Origin: an uncultured Clostridia bacterium
GTDB taxonomy: Bacteria > Bacillota > Clostridia > TANB77 > CAG-465
Reading direction: 5' to 3'
Length of the DNA stretch: 64,000 bases
Assembly: GCA_944383015.1 (NCBI GenBank)
Contig: CALWOC010000003.1
Location: 1 to 64,000, forward strand
Both the position numbers and the translations under genes were made by a program. The notes under the pieces were generated by a model, which was not told the origin of the DNA, did not search any database, and worked only from the letters and a program-made list of their open reading frames with translations. Positions 17,645 through 26,562 of this stretch are shown here, in pieces; positions within the stretch are counted from its first letter, which is position 1; every line of letters starts with the position of its first letter.

Positions 17645-18385
17645 TTACTGCAACTCTTTTGCAATATCTATTAATTTATCTAATCTATGTTTTAGTCCAG
17701 ATTTAGATATCTTATTTTTCCCCTCAGTTCTTGATGCAATTTGCTCAAGTGTATCTGTTGGGTATTCTTCTCTTAAAGAGGCAGTATATTTTAGTTTCTC
17801 ACTAAGATTTGAGAATTTTCCTTTACTGCGAATTGTTTTTATTGCATTTAATTGTTCTAGTGAAGAATTGATTGATTTAGTCATATTAGCAATTTCACAA
17901 TTAGAAGCCCTATTTTTAGAGTTGTTTACATCTTTAATTACTCTAATTTCTTCAAAATTTAGCATACATTTATTAGCTTCAAGTAGACTTAACATATATG
18001 ATATTTGTTCAGATTCTTTAAAGTATACAACATATACTCCCGCTTTTGGCCTCTTTACAAGTTTTGGTGTAAAATCTAGAAGTGCTAGCATATCCATAAA
18101 ATACTCAGCACATGCTTTATTTTTAAAAGTAGCTTCAAATCTATAATCTTTATTTGGATCAGTTATACATCCACTTGCAAGAAATATACCTTTAATAACA
18201 GTTTTTATTTCTTCTTCTGACAAATTTGATATTTCAAAATAATCTTGAAAATCTTTCATTAAATCATTTTTATACTGAGCTTCTGTCAAATATTCACCAA
18301 ATCTTTCTGCTTTAATTATATATGGATCTCTTTTTTTATTATAATATTCCATTATTTCATCTCTTACTTCTCCAGAAAACGACAT
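17645..18385 (-). CDS. whiA: WhiA-type DNA-binding regulator, shortened N-terminal part
   Basis: 246 residues against about 310 in typical WhiA. The start MSFSGEVRDEI, the LAGLIDADG-like segment (KGIFLASGCITDPNKDYRFEA) and the C-terminal helix-turn-helix (KISKSGLKHRLDKL) identify the family; the first LAGLIDADG-like repeat appears to be mostly missing. WhiA controls sporulation or cell division genes. It overlaps the end of the DUF1385-PrmC gene by 22 bases, so the two are translationally coupled. Confidence 0.9.
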   Translation of the reverse strand: MSFSGEVRDEIMEYYNKKRDPYIIKAERFGEYLTEAQYKNDLMKDFQDYFEISNLSEEEIKTVIKGIFLASGCITDPNKDYRFEATFKNKACAEYFMDMLALLDFTPKLVKRPKAGVYVVYFKESEQISYMLSLLEANKCMLNFEEIRVIKDVNNSKNRASNCEIANMTKSINSSLEQLNAIKTIRSKGKFSNLSEKLKYTASLREEYPTDTLEQIASRTEGKNKISKSGLKHRLDKLIDIAKELQ

Positions 18386-20076
18386 ATTACCACCCTATCA
18401 TTTCCGCCATAGTCTTTTACAGACTCTAGCAATTTATATTCATTATTCTTACTTATTATTTCTTTTAGATCATTTAATTGATCATATCCTATTTCAAATA
18501 TTAGTATTCCATTAGGTTTTAATACTCTTTTTGCTTGTTCAACTATTCTTATATAAAAATCTAAACCAGTTTCTCCTCCATCTAAAGCAAGTTTTGGCTC
18601 TTTTTTTACTTGTTCATCAAGAGAAGGTAAAACATTTGTTTTTATATATGGTGGATTTGATACTATCATATCAACTCTTTTATCTTCTATATTTTCTTGT
18701 TTTTCAATTTCTATTATTTTATTTTGTAATAAGTCAGAATTAAGAGTAATTACCTTATTATTTACACCATTTAATCTAATATTTCTATTTGCTATTTTTA
18801 ACGCTTGCAAAGAAATATCTATTAAAGTCATCTTATCTATATTACTGTTTTTAGCAATAGATATTCCTAAAGCTCCACTTCCAGTACAAAGATCTATTAC
18901 ATCTTTTAAACTTTCTTTTTGTATATATTCAATTGCTTTTTCTACTAATATCTCACTATCAGACCTTGGTATTAATACATTTTCATCTACATAGTACTTT
19001 TCATTATAAAAATACTGATTATGTGTAATGTATTGTAATGGATACTTTTCAAAATAGTATCTATTTAAAAGCAAATCTGCTTTTATTTCATTATTTAAAG
19101 TTAATAAATAACTATCTTTATTTAGTATTAAATTATTTCTATTCATTCCTGTAATATATTCAAGTATAGAATAAATATCTTGTATATCGCATTTTATATC
19201 TTTTAAATTTTCATTTATATATTTTTTTATATATTCACTTAAAACTATACCATTTTTTTCTCTTGTTGCTCCAAGAACACCATAAAGTGCTAATTTTAAC
19301 ATCTTATCCGTTGGTTCTTTTGTAGTAAAAAACTGTATAATTGTTGCAGGATAATTTATAATATCAAAAGGCTTTTTTAATTTTGAAAATAAGTTTACAA
19401 TTTCATATGCTATTCCTATATTTATTAATGCAAGTAAAATCATTATAATTGCTTTTATAACTAAATTATCTACTGGAATAAATACAGATAGCATTGTTAA
19501 AATAATAAAATATACAATTAAGTTTCCACCGCATCTTTTATGAAATCTAGATTGATTTTTTACATTTTCAAGTGTCATATCTTTTATATCTAGATTTTCA
19601 AAACCATTTACAACTTTATGCTCTGCACCGTGATACATAAATAACACATTAAAATCAGAAATAGATTTTAATGTAACTACATATAGTAAAAATTCAACAA
19701 AAATCACTATTAATTGAACTATATTTCTTATATCTTGTCTAAAAAAAGCTGATATTAAAATTGGTACAGATATACAAAATATAATTAGTACAATATAAAG
19801 GAATAATGTATTAATACTTGCATTTTTACCATCTTGTTCCCCACTTGATTTTATAAAATCAGGGGCAGCATTTCCTATCTGACTTCCTATTCCTAAAATA
19901 CCTCTTAAAATAGGTATTTTAGTTATTAATCTGTTATCTTTTGTAAGAGTATTTATTTGACATCTTACTCTATCACTATATTGCCTTGTAATAACCTGTC
20001 TATAGTCAGAAGTAAATAATATTCCATCAAATAAAGCTGCTCCTCCAACTTTTATCTTTCTTTTATTTTTACTCAT
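18364..20076 (-). CDS. prmC: DUF1385 membrane protein fused to PrmC
   Basis: 570 residues from ATG 20076 (MSKNKRKIKVGG, with AGGTGAAG upstream). Residues about 1-280 are a DUF1385 (YqhQ-type) membrane protein with several hydrophobic segments and the conserved FMYHGAEHKVVN and HKRCGG motifs. Residues about 300-570 are PrmC, the SAM-dependent methyltransferase of the release-factor GGQ glutamine: VLIPRSDSE, DLCTGSGALGISIA and the catalytic NPPY. These are usually two adjacent genes in Clostridia (rpmE, DUF1385, prmC). Here one continuous frame holds both. The functional link between the two halves is unknown. Confidence 0.92.
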   Translation of the reverse strand: MSKNKRKIKVGGAALFDGILFTSDYRQVITRQYSDRVRCQINTLTKDNRLITKIPILRGILGIGSQIGNAAPDFIKSSGEQDGKNASINTLFLYIVLIIFCISVPILISAFFRQDIRNIVQLIVIFVEFLLYVVTLKSISDFNVLFMYHGAEHKVVNGFENLDIKDMTLENVKNQSRFHKRCGGNLIVYFIILTMLSVFIPVDNLVIKAIIMILLALINIGIAYEIVNLFSKLKKPFDIINYPATIIQFFTTKEPTDKMLKLALYGVLGATREKNGIVLSEYIKKYINENLKDIKCDIQDIYSILEYITGMNRNNLILNKDSYLLTLNNEIKADLLLNRYYFEKYPLQYITHNQYFYNEKYYVDENVLIPRSDSEILVEKAIEYIQKESLKDVIDLCTGSGALGISIAKNSNIDKMTLIDISLQALKIANRNIRLNGVNNKVITLNSDLLQNKIIEIEKQENIEDKRVDMIVSNPPYIKTNVLPSLDEQVKKEPKLALDGGETGLDFYIRIVEQAKRVLKPNGILIFEIGYDQLNDLKEIISKNNEYKLLESVKDYGGNDRVVICRFLEK

Positions 20077-20114
20077 CTCTTCACCTTTTTTAATTATACC
20101 ATAAAAGAAAAAAA

Positions 20115-20135
20115 AGAGCACCTAAAGGTACTCAT
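20115..20135 (-). terminator. Terminator after rpmE
   Basis: GAGTACC and GGTGCTC (minus strand, one G-T pair) with a TTTA loop, followed by eight T. It separates rpmE from the fusion gene, at least partly. Confidence 0.75.
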
Positions 20136-20149
20136 TTATTTAAAAATGC

Positions 20150-20353
20150 TTATTGCTTAATTCCGTATTTTTCCATAAATTTAGCAGCTCTACCTTGGTT
20201 AGATATTGCTTGTTTTTGTCCTGTATAGAAAGGATGACATGCACTACATGTATCAACTCTCATTTCTGGTTTTACTGAACCAGTTTCAATAACATTACCA
20301 CAAACACATCTAATAGTTGCTTTTCCATAATTTGGTTGTATTTCTTTTTTCAT
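20150..20353 (-). CDS. rpmE: Ribosomal protein bL31, zinc-binding form
   Basis: 67 residues. [20 protein letters not shown] and [15 protein letters not shown] provide the CxC...CxxC zinc ligands of the zinc-dependent bL31. Component of the 50S subunit. GGAAGGTGAAG precedes the ATG. Head of the run rpmE, DUF1385-prmC, whiA. Confidence 0.97.
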   Translation of the reverse strand: MKKEIQPNYGKATIRCVCGNVIETGSVKPEMRVDTCSACHPFYTGQKQAISNQGRAAKFMEKYGIKQ

Positions 20354-20523
20354 CTTTCTTCACCTTCCCTATCATTAGTATTTTCGATCGTTACTATGCT
20401 ATTTTAACATAGTTGAAACAAAAATACAAGTATTTTTAAGTAAAATCATTAAAATTAGTTATTTTTAACAATATTATGTCTAATAGTATATTAATACATA
20501 TAATATATTAGGAGGTGATACAT

Positions 20524-20721
20524 ATAATAAATCCAAAAACATTTTTAAACTCATTTTTATGTGCAAGTAATGTAAAGCTTCCAATAAATAATTCACATTA
20601 TATAACAGGAAAAGAAATTTCTGTATTTTCAAATTTATCTTGTGTAGAAAGTACTCTATCTTCTTTTACAAATAATGTAAATTGTTATCTTAAATCTTTT
20701 AAGTCGAAATATAAAAGATAA
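20524..20721 (+). CDS. Small hypothetical protein with unusual start region
   Basis: About 65 residues. A perfect 10-base anti-16S match AGGAGGTGAT (20510-20519) stands ahead, but no ATG, GTG or TTG lies at normal distance in this frame. The only GTG (20515) overlaps the ribosome site. The codon at the right spacing is ATA (20524 or 20527), so an ATA start is possible, as is a non-functional remnant. The protein contains NSFLCASNVKLPINNSHY, two later cysteines and a basic tail (KSFKSKYKR). No family recognised. Confidence 0.45.
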   Translation: MINPKTFLNSFLCASNVKLPINNSHYITGKEISVFSNLSCVESTLSSFTNNVNCYLKSFKSKYKR

Positions 20722-20807
20722 ATTATTGTTTTTTTTAATATTGTATGATATACTTGGTGTTGACTTAAATAATTATTATTAGTAAATTTAGATTGGAGGA
20801 AAAGTAT

Positions 20808-22082
20808 ATGGAAAAATTTGTAGTTCATGGGCCATGTCGCTTAGAAGGAGAAGTAACTATTAGCGGAGCAAAAAATGCAGCAGTTGCAATATTACCTGCA
20901 ACACTTTTAGTTAAAGGTAAATGTCATTTAGAAAATGTTCCAGATATAAGCGATATACGTGCCTATTGTAAAATATTAGAATCTCTTGGTTCTAAAATAG
21001 AATACATATCAAAAAACGAAATGATAATAGATAATTCAGAGGTATCCTCTGCTATTGCATCATATGATTTAACTAGTAAATTTAGAGCTTCTTATTACTT
21101 ATTAGGTTCTTTAATTGGCAGATTTGATAAAGTTCAAATTGGTTTACCTGGTGGCTGTAAGTTAGGCGCAAGACCTATAGACCAACATATAAAAGCACTT
21201 AAAAAATTAGGTGCTAAGGTAATTGTTAGAAATGGAAATGTCTATGCTTCAAAGAGTGAACCTTTAAAAGGTGCTAATATTTTCTTTGATGTAGTTTCTG
21301 TTGGCTCTACTATGAATGCAATACTTGCTGCTACTTTATCTGAAGGTACAACAGTTATTGAAAATGTTGCTAAAGAGCCTCACATTGTTGATTTAGCAAA
21401 CTTTTTAAATTCTATGGGTGCAAAAATTAAAGGTGCTGGTACTGATACAATAAAAATTACTGGTGTAAAAGAGCTTAATCAAAAATCAAGCTATTCTATA
21501 ATTCCTGATCAAATTGAAACTGGTACTTTCATGGTTGCAGCAGCTGCTACAAAAGGTGACGTGGTAATAAATAATTGCATTCCAAAACATATGGAACCAA
21601 TTACAGCAAAACTTATTGAAGCTGGAGCTACAGTTGAAGAATCTGAGTCTTCTATAAGAGTAAAAATGGATAAAAGACCTACTTCAATTAGCATAAAAAC
21701 AATGCCTTATCCAGGCTTTCCAACAGATATGCAACCACAGACATCTCTTTTACTTACTCTAGGAGATTCTACAGGTACAATTGTTGAAACTATTTGGGAA
21801 TCTAGATTTCAATATACAGATGAGCTAAATAAAATGGGTGCTGACATAACCGCTCATGGTTCTACAGCAATCTTTAAAGGAGTTGAAAAACTATATGGTG
21901 CTCCTGTTAAAGCACATGATTTAAGGGCTGGTGCTGCCATGATAATTGCAGGTCTTGTTGCTGAGGGCGAAACTGAAATATCTGATGTGCATCACATATT
22001 AAGAGGATATGAAAATATTATAGATAAGTTCTCAAGATTAGGTGCTAAAATAGAATATATTAAAACAGAGGATGAGGAATAA
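20808..22082 (+). CDS. murA: UDP-N-acetylglucosamine 1-carboxyvinyltransferase
   Basis: 424 residues from ATG 20808 (MEKFVVHGP), chosen for GGAGG 9 bases upstream. First committed step of peptidoglycan synthesis: transfer of enolpyruvate from PEP to UDP-GlcNAc, in the cytoplasm. SGAKNAAVAILPA near the N terminus and the active-site Cys in GLPGGCKLGARPIDQH are visible, as are AAAATKGDVVI and LRAGAAMIIAGL. The Cys form is fosfomycin-sensitive in other species. Heads a tight operon with walJ and rlmH (stop and start overlap as TAATG). Confidence 0.97.
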   Translation: MEKFVVHGPCRLEGEVTISGAKNAAVAILPATLLVKGKCHLENVPDISDIRAYCKILESLGSKIEYISKNEMIIDNSEVSSAIASYDLTSKFRASYYLLGSLIGRFDKVQIGLPGGCKLGARPIDQHIKALKKLGAKVIVRNGNVYASKSEPLKGANIFFDVVSVGSTMNAILAATLSEGTTVIENVAKEPHIVDLANFLNSMGAKIKGAGTDTIKITGVKELNQKSSYSIIPDQIETGTFMVAAAATKGDVVINNCIPKHMEPITAKLIEAGATVEESESSIRVKMDKRPTSISIKTMPYPGFPTDMQPQTSLLLTLGDSTGTIVETIWESRFQYTDELNKMGADITAHGSTAIFKGVEKLYGAPVKAHDLRAGAAMIIAGLVAEGETEISDVHHILRGYENIIDKFSRLGAKIEYIKTEDEE

Positions 22083-22876
22083 TGTTTAAAATTCATCCAC
22101 TATATAGTTCTAGTTCAGGCAATATGTTTCATATTGCCTCTTCTAATACAAATATACTAATTGATGTTGGCGTAAGTTATAAAGCAATTAATGAAGGGCT
22201 TAAATCAATTAACCTTACTATTAAAGATATTGATGCTATATTAATTACACATGAGCATTCTGATCATATTAAAGGTCTACCTTTACTTTGCAGGAAAAAT
22301 AATATACCTATTTATGCTTGCGTTAACACAGCAAGCTATATAAAGGAAGAACTTAATGATAAAAATATTGAATCTAATATAATAGCAATTGATTATAATA
22401 CTACTATTAAAATAAAAGATATTGAGTTTTCTGCTTTTGAAACATCTCATGATGCAATAATGCCTTGTGGATACACTCTAAAAAACGATAACTCAATTAT
22501 AACATTTGCAACAGACTTAGGATATATATCTGAAACTGTATATGACAATTTATCAAAAAGTTGTTATGCAATTATTGAATCTAATTATGATAATACTATG
22601 TTAGATTTTGGAAAATATCCATATAAGTTAAAGAGGCGAATTAAAAGTATCACAGGGCATCTTTCAAACGATGATTGTGGACAAACAGTTGCTCAACTTG
22701 CAAGTGAAGGTCATAATAGATTTTTACTTGCTCATATAAGTGAAAACAATAATAATCTAGATATTGCAAAACAGACAGTTGAATCTATTTTATCTCAAAA
22801 TGGTATAAATCCAAATTCGATTGAAATAAATTTTGCAACTAAAAATTTATCTAATGAGGAGTATACAATATGTTAA
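22082..22876 (+). CDS. walJ: WalJ/YycJ-type metallo-beta-lactamase-fold hydrolase
   Basis: 264 residues. The metal-binding motif THEHSDHIKG and GNMFHIASSNTNILIDVGVS define the YycJ branch of the metallo-beta-lactamase fold, probably an exonuclease that helps coordinate replication and cell division. It is followed by rlmH with a 7-base overlap, the same order as in many Firmicutes (walJ ... rlmH). Confidence 0.9.
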   Translation: MFKIHPLYSSSSGNMFHIASSNTNILIDVGVSYKAINEGLKSINLTIKDIDAILITHEHSDHIKGLPLLCRKNNIPIYACVNTASYIKEELNDKNIESNIIAIDYNTTIKIKDIEFSAFETSHDAIMPCGYTLKNDNSIITFATDLGYISETVYDNLSKSCYAIIESNYDNTMLDFGKYPYKLKRRIKSITGHLSNDDCGQTVAQLASEGHNRFLLAHISENNNNLDIAKQTVESILSQNGINPNSIEINFATKNLSNEEYTIC

Positions 22877-23358
22877 ATATAAAAATCATATGTATTGGAA
22901 AAGTTAGAGAGAAATCTTTAAAAGAATTAATTAATGAATATGAAAAAAGAATTTCTAAGTATGCTAAAATTGAAATAATAGAGATAGATGATGAAAAAAT
23001 ACCACAAAATGCATCTGTTGCAATAGAAGAACAAATAAAAACGATTGAATCAAAAAAAATACTAGATAGGCTTACTAAATATTCAAGTTCAAATATTATT
23101 TTACTTGATCTTAAAGGTAAACAATATACTTCTGAAGAATTTGCAAATAAAATTGAAAATATACAAACTTATTCTTCCTCAACAATAATATTTGTAATTG
23201 GTGGAAGCCTTGGTATGAGTAAAGATTTGTTAGAATATTCAACTGATAAAATATGTTTTTCAAAAATGACTTTTCCTCACCAGCTTATTAGAGTATTTTT
23301 ACTTGAACAAATATTTAGAGCCTTTAAAATAATAAATAATGAAACATATCATAAATAA
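22870..23358 (+). CDS. rlmH: 23S rRNA pseudouridine-1915 N3-methyltransferase
   Basis: 162 residues, standard length. SPOUT-type knot: FVIGGSLGMS, then KMTFPHQLIRVFLLEQIFRAFKI near the C terminus; N terminus IKIICIGKVREKSL. Methylates pseudouridine 1915 of 23S rRNA in assembled ribosomes. Last gene of the murA operon. Confidence 0.97.
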   Translation: MLNIKIICIGKVREKSLKELINEYEKRISKYAKIEIIEIDDEKIPQNASVAIEEQIKTIESKKILDRLTKYSSSNIILLDLKGKQYTSEEFANKIENIQTYSSSTIIFVIGGSLGMSKDLLEYSTDKICFSKMTFPHQLIRVFLLEQIFRAFKIINNETYHK

Positions 23359-23360
23359 AA

Positions 23361-23384
23361 AATAGACCAGCATATTGGTCTATT
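23361..23384. terminator. Bidirectional terminator, rlmH / ymdB
   Basis: AATAGACCA (23361-23369) and TGGTCTATT (23376-23384) form a 9-bp stem between the convergent genes, with A-run on one side and T-rich sequence on the other. Confidence 0.85.
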
Positions 23385-24156
23385 CATTTATTCTTTTAAT
23401 ACTTACTGCTTTTTTAGTAATATTATCATATTCAATTTCTATAGCATTAAAAATGGCTTCATTATCTGAACATTCGTAATGCGCATAATCTCCGGTTAAA
23501 AATCTCTTTATAGCTACTTCCTTTTTTAGACCTAAAACACTATCTTTAGGTCCTGTCATTCCAACATCAGTTATATAAGCCATTCCTGTATCAAATATTT
23601 TCTCATCTGATGTTTGAACGTGTGTGTGTGTTCCAAATACACAGCTTACCTTATCTTTTAAAAATTGTCCCATTGCAATTTTTTCTGCTGTTGCTTCAGC
23701 ATGAAAATCTACAAAAATGTAATCTACATTATTTTTATGTAATTCTTCAATTTGTTCTAAAACAACTTTAAATGGATTTTCTAAATTTTTAGTAATCATA
23801 TCTCCCATTGCAAAACTACCCAATAAATTGATTACTCCTACTTTTATTCCGTTTTTTTCTACTATAATATTTTTATTTCCTACTAAATTTGTTAAATTTG
23901 CAGGTATTGCAAGTCGCTTTAATTTGGCATATTCTGATGCCATTTCTTTTCTATAATACATATGATTCCCCATTGTAATTATATCAACACCAAAACTCAA
24001 TATTTGCTCATATTCTTTAGTTCTAATTCCTCTTCCACTTGCTGAATTTTCTCCGTTAACTATACAAAAATCAATATTTTTTCTAGTTTCTAATTCTTTT
24101 TTTAGCCTTTCAACTCCTGTTTTACCTACTATATCTCCAACTATTAAAAATTTCAA
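23380..24156 (-). CDS. ymdB: YmdB-family metallophosphoesterase
   Basis: 258 residues, TTG start at 24156 with GGGAGG ahead. Metal-binding motifs GDIVGKTG, NGENSASGRG, GNHMYYRKE and FGTHTHVQTSDE match YmdB (TIGR00282), a cyclic-nucleotide phosphodiesterase of the calcineurin-like fold that affects biofilm and motility choices in Bacillus and lies beside rny there. Here rny is about 2.4 kb away on the same strand. Confidence 0.93.
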   Translation of the reverse strand: MKFLIVGDIVGKTGVERLKKELETRKNIDFCIVNGENSASGRGIRTKEYEQILSFGVDIITMGNHMYYRKEMASEYAKLKRLAIPANLTNLVGNKNIIVEKNGIKVGVINLLGSFAMGDMITKNLENPFKVVLEQIEELHKNNVDYIFVDFHAEATAEKIAMGQFLKDKVSCVFGTHTHVQTSDEKIFDTGMAYITDVGMTGPKDSVLGLKKEVAIKRFLTGDYAHYECSDNEAIFNAIEIEYDNITKKAVSIKRINE

Positions 24157-24270
24157 TTTTAATTCCTCCCAGTGAGATTATATACCAAAACTAATATAAA
24201 ATCAAATTAAATAATAATTTAGACAGAACTTTTACTATTTTAAAGAATATTATATATAAAGTGATAATAC

Positions 24271-24471
24271 TTGGGTAATAATTCTTCAAATAACATTTTA
24301 ATTATTGGAACAATTATATCAATATGGATATATAATAATTTTTCTCAAGATACTATTAATTGCCTTGCAAATTTACTTCAAATTGTAGGACAAAATTTAT
24401 CCAGTATGCAAGCTCTAAATATTGTAGAAAATATTCAAACAAATGATAAAAATGAAAAAATAGTCGATTAA
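24271..24471 (+). CDS. Small hypothetical membrane protein
   Basis: 66 residues from a TTG at 24271; the upstream AAAGTGAT is only a weak ribosome site. One hydrophobic segment (about 8-22, ILIIGTIISIWIY) then an amphipathic helix and a charged tail. No family recognised. A bidirectional terminator follows at once, which supports a real transcript. Confidence 0.45.
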   Translation: MGNNSSNNILIIGTIISIWIYNNFSQDTINCLANLLQIVGQNLSSMQALNIVENIQTNDKNEKIVD

Positions 24472-24483
24472 CGACTATTTCAA
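24461..24483. terminator. Bidirectional terminator
   Basis: AAATAGTCG and CGACTATTT form a 9-bp stem with loop ATTAA between the convergent small genes; it includes the + strand stop region. Confidence 0.8.
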
Positions 24484-24837
24484 ACTTATACATTCTCCAT
24501 GAGATACAAGTACATCATAAAATCTTGAATCTGTACTAGATACACCATCTATTTGAAATTCTACTTCTTGATACTTATCTCTTGAATCATTTTCTTTTTT
24601 TCTTAAAAAACTTTCTATATCTACAGTTTTACCAACATCTCTAAATGAAAATTCAACTTGTAAAGGCTTTTCTGTTAAAAGTCTAAAAAAAGCTTCTTTC
24701 ATATAAGGTTCTCTTAAACCAGAAGATAGTAATTTTTTAAAAATATATTCATGAGAATATTCTCTTCCATCTGACAAAGTTATGTATGGTTTTCTATCTT
24801 TTTGACGTATCTCATCATCAAATCTTTCGTCATCCAT
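24475..24837 (-). CDS. Hypothetical acidic protein, 120 residues
   Basis: Not recognised. Soluble, charged (starts MDDERFDDEIRQKDRK) with YITLSDGREYSHEYIFKKLL and a C-terminal VEFQIDGVSSTDSRFYDV. GGAGGTGCC precedes the ATG. Monocistronic between terminators. Confidence 0.75.
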   Translation of the reverse strand: MDDERFDDEIRQKDRKPYITLSDGREYSHEYIFKKLLSSGLREPYMKEAFFRLLTEKPLQVEFSFRDVGKTVDIESFLRKKENDSRDKYQEVEFQIDGVSSTDSRFYDVLVSHGECISLK

Positions 24838-24970
24838 AATTATGGCACCTCCTAACTATATAAATAATTATTATATAAAAATATAAAATCAAATTCACGT
24901 AAAGATTATAACATGGAGTTTAATATATGTCAATTTATATTCCGCAAATAATTTGCAAAAAAAAAGAAAG

Positions 24971-25591
24971 TTAAAATTTAACTTCTTTGCAGTTTTTAAA
25001 AAGTGTTATATTTACTAAATCTTTAAATTTATCATTTTGCTTGAACATAACTGGAATTATTATCTCAATTAATGATATAGTATTTTTAGGCAATCTAATA
25101 AAACTTTTATATGTATAATTTAATAATACATTATTATTTGATCTAAGAGTTTTAGTAAGGCAATATTTATATTTATTATTTAAACCTAATACTTTAATCT
25201 CGTCAGTTTTATTAATCTCTATATCGTTTATATTAGATTTTTTAATTATTTTTCTTATACTAGTAAAAAAGCTTATTCCATTTGTATTATCATCTATAAC
25301 AAATTGTTTTGAATTATTTAAAATAAGCATTGTAATATAAATCTCTATTTTACTTCTTTCATATAATACAAGTTCTAATTTTCCTGGTAGATATTTATCA
25401 CAGTATACTTTAATATACATATGCTCAAATCTAAATAATAAAGTTGTCTTATTCTCTTCAATTTTATATTTTAATTCTTCTTTACTTAGTAGTTTTTTTA
25501 ACAAACTCTTTAGCTCAAAGCCCTCCTTTGTTTTTATCAAAAAACTTATTAATAGTTTTTGATTTACTTGGTTGACATTAGTCTTTATCAT
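24971..25591 (-). CDS. Hypothetical protein, 206 residues
   Basis: Not recognised. No signal peptide or membrane segment. Mixed alpha/beta with two hydrophobic strands (YITMLILNN and ISLIEIIIPVMF). Strong promoter (25649-25677) and AGGAGGAG before the ATG argue for a well-expressed gene. Confidence 0.75.
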   Translation of the reverse strand: MIKTNVNQVNQKLLISFLIKTKEGFELKSLLKKLLSKEELKYKIEENKTTLLFRFEHMYIKVYCDKYLPGKLELVLYERSKIEIYITMLILNNSKQFVIDDNTNGISFFTSIRKIIKKSNINDIEINKTDEIKVLGLNNKYKYCLTKTLRSNNNVLLNYTYKSFIRLPKNTISLIEIIIPVMFKQNDKFKDLVNITLFKNCKEVKF

Positions 25592-25648
25592 ACTATCTCT
25601 CCTCCTTTAATAATATGAACTCCAAAACTTATATAAAAAGTCTAGAAT

Positions 25649-25677
25649 ATTATAACACTTTTGCTTTTTTATGTCAA
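25649..25677 (-). promoter_or_regulatory. Perfect promoter of the 206-residue unknown gene
   Basis: Minus strand: TTGACA (25672-25677), 17-base spacer, TATAAT (25649-25654). Confidence 0.85.
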
Positions 25678-25810
25678 CATTCTTTTTCCGTTAGGAAAAA
25701 AAGTATTTTTTTATTTTTTAATTTATTGTAGTTCACAAATAATGTAGTATACCAGTATTAAAGAATTTGTATTTCACATATATTATAACTGACATGCTTT
25801 ATAAAATAAA

Positions 25811-25839
25811 AAAACACGGTAATTTTAAACCGTGTTTTT
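25811..25839. terminator. Bidirectional-type terminator
   Basis: AAAACACGGT (25811-25820) and ACCGTGTTTT (25829-25838) with flanking A and T runs; it ends the minus-strand gene at 25872. Confidence 0.85.
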
Positions 25840-25871
25840 GCTACTTCTGGTGACATGTTTGAGAAAACTCC

Positions 25872-26297
25872 TTACTTTCTAAGTTGTCTCTTCTTTTTTG
25901 GCGATTTAATGCTATCATAACTTAAATTCCGTATCTCTACTTCATTTTCTAATACCTGACATCTAACACAAAGGCTTTGACCTGGTGACATTAAGTACAA
26001 ATCATAAGTAGGACATGAAAATAGTGGTTCAACCTTAACCCTAGGATTAGAAGCTGCATCAACTGTAGTTTCAATAAATAGCTTATCTGCCTTATTAACA
26101 TATACCATCTTGTACTCTTGTGAATGCTCATGTAAATATTTCTTTTTGAAGTTACGTCTAATTATCTCTTTTGCAAGCTTAAGATTTTCAATATCTTTAT
26201 TTTTTATTGCATCTTTTAGACTAATTATACAACTCCTCTGAGAAATATTACAGTAGTTTTCTCCTACATCTACAAAGTAATAACTAAGATTTAGCAT
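25872..26297 (-). CDS. Hypothetical protein, 141 residues, contains a CGG codon
   Basis: Not recognised. Several cysteines (ENYCNISQRSC, LFSCPTYD, SLCVRCQVLEN), of which CVRC could bind metal. The C-terminal tail is basic (KSPKKKRQLRK). In EIRNLSYDS the Arg codon (minus strand, complement of 25926-25928 region) is CGG, one of four in the window; a +1 shift there would stop after two codons. GGGAGAG precedes the ATG. Confidence 0.72.
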   Translation of the reverse strand: MLNLSYYFVDVGENYCNISQRSCIISLKDAIKNKDIENLKLAKEIIRRNFKKKYLHEHSQEYKMVYVNKADKLFIETTVDAASNPRVKVEPLFSCPTYDLYLMSPGQSLCVRCQVLENEVEIRNLSYDSIKSPKKKRQLRK

Positions 26298-26530
26298 TTT
26301 CTAACTCTCCCTTCTTAAATTATTAATTTGGATAACTACTTACTACATGTCTTTATTATAACATTGTTTATATTGTTGTTAGTAATAATACTGTGTATAA
26401 ATTGTGAAATTTTAGTGATTACTATTTTTAAACTATTAAAATAGCTTTATTTTAAGATTTTTATTTGTTATTCACAAATTATATTATATATAATCATTTT
26501 AAGTTAAATTACTTTAGAAAAAACACAAAA

Positions 26531-26562
26531 AAAATACCCACTTTTGGTGGGTATTTTTTATT
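26531..26562 (-). terminator. Terminator after rny
   Basis: AAATACCCAC and GTGGGTATTT form a stem over TTTTG, with T-run on the minus strand; it overlaps the rny stop. Confidence 0.85.
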
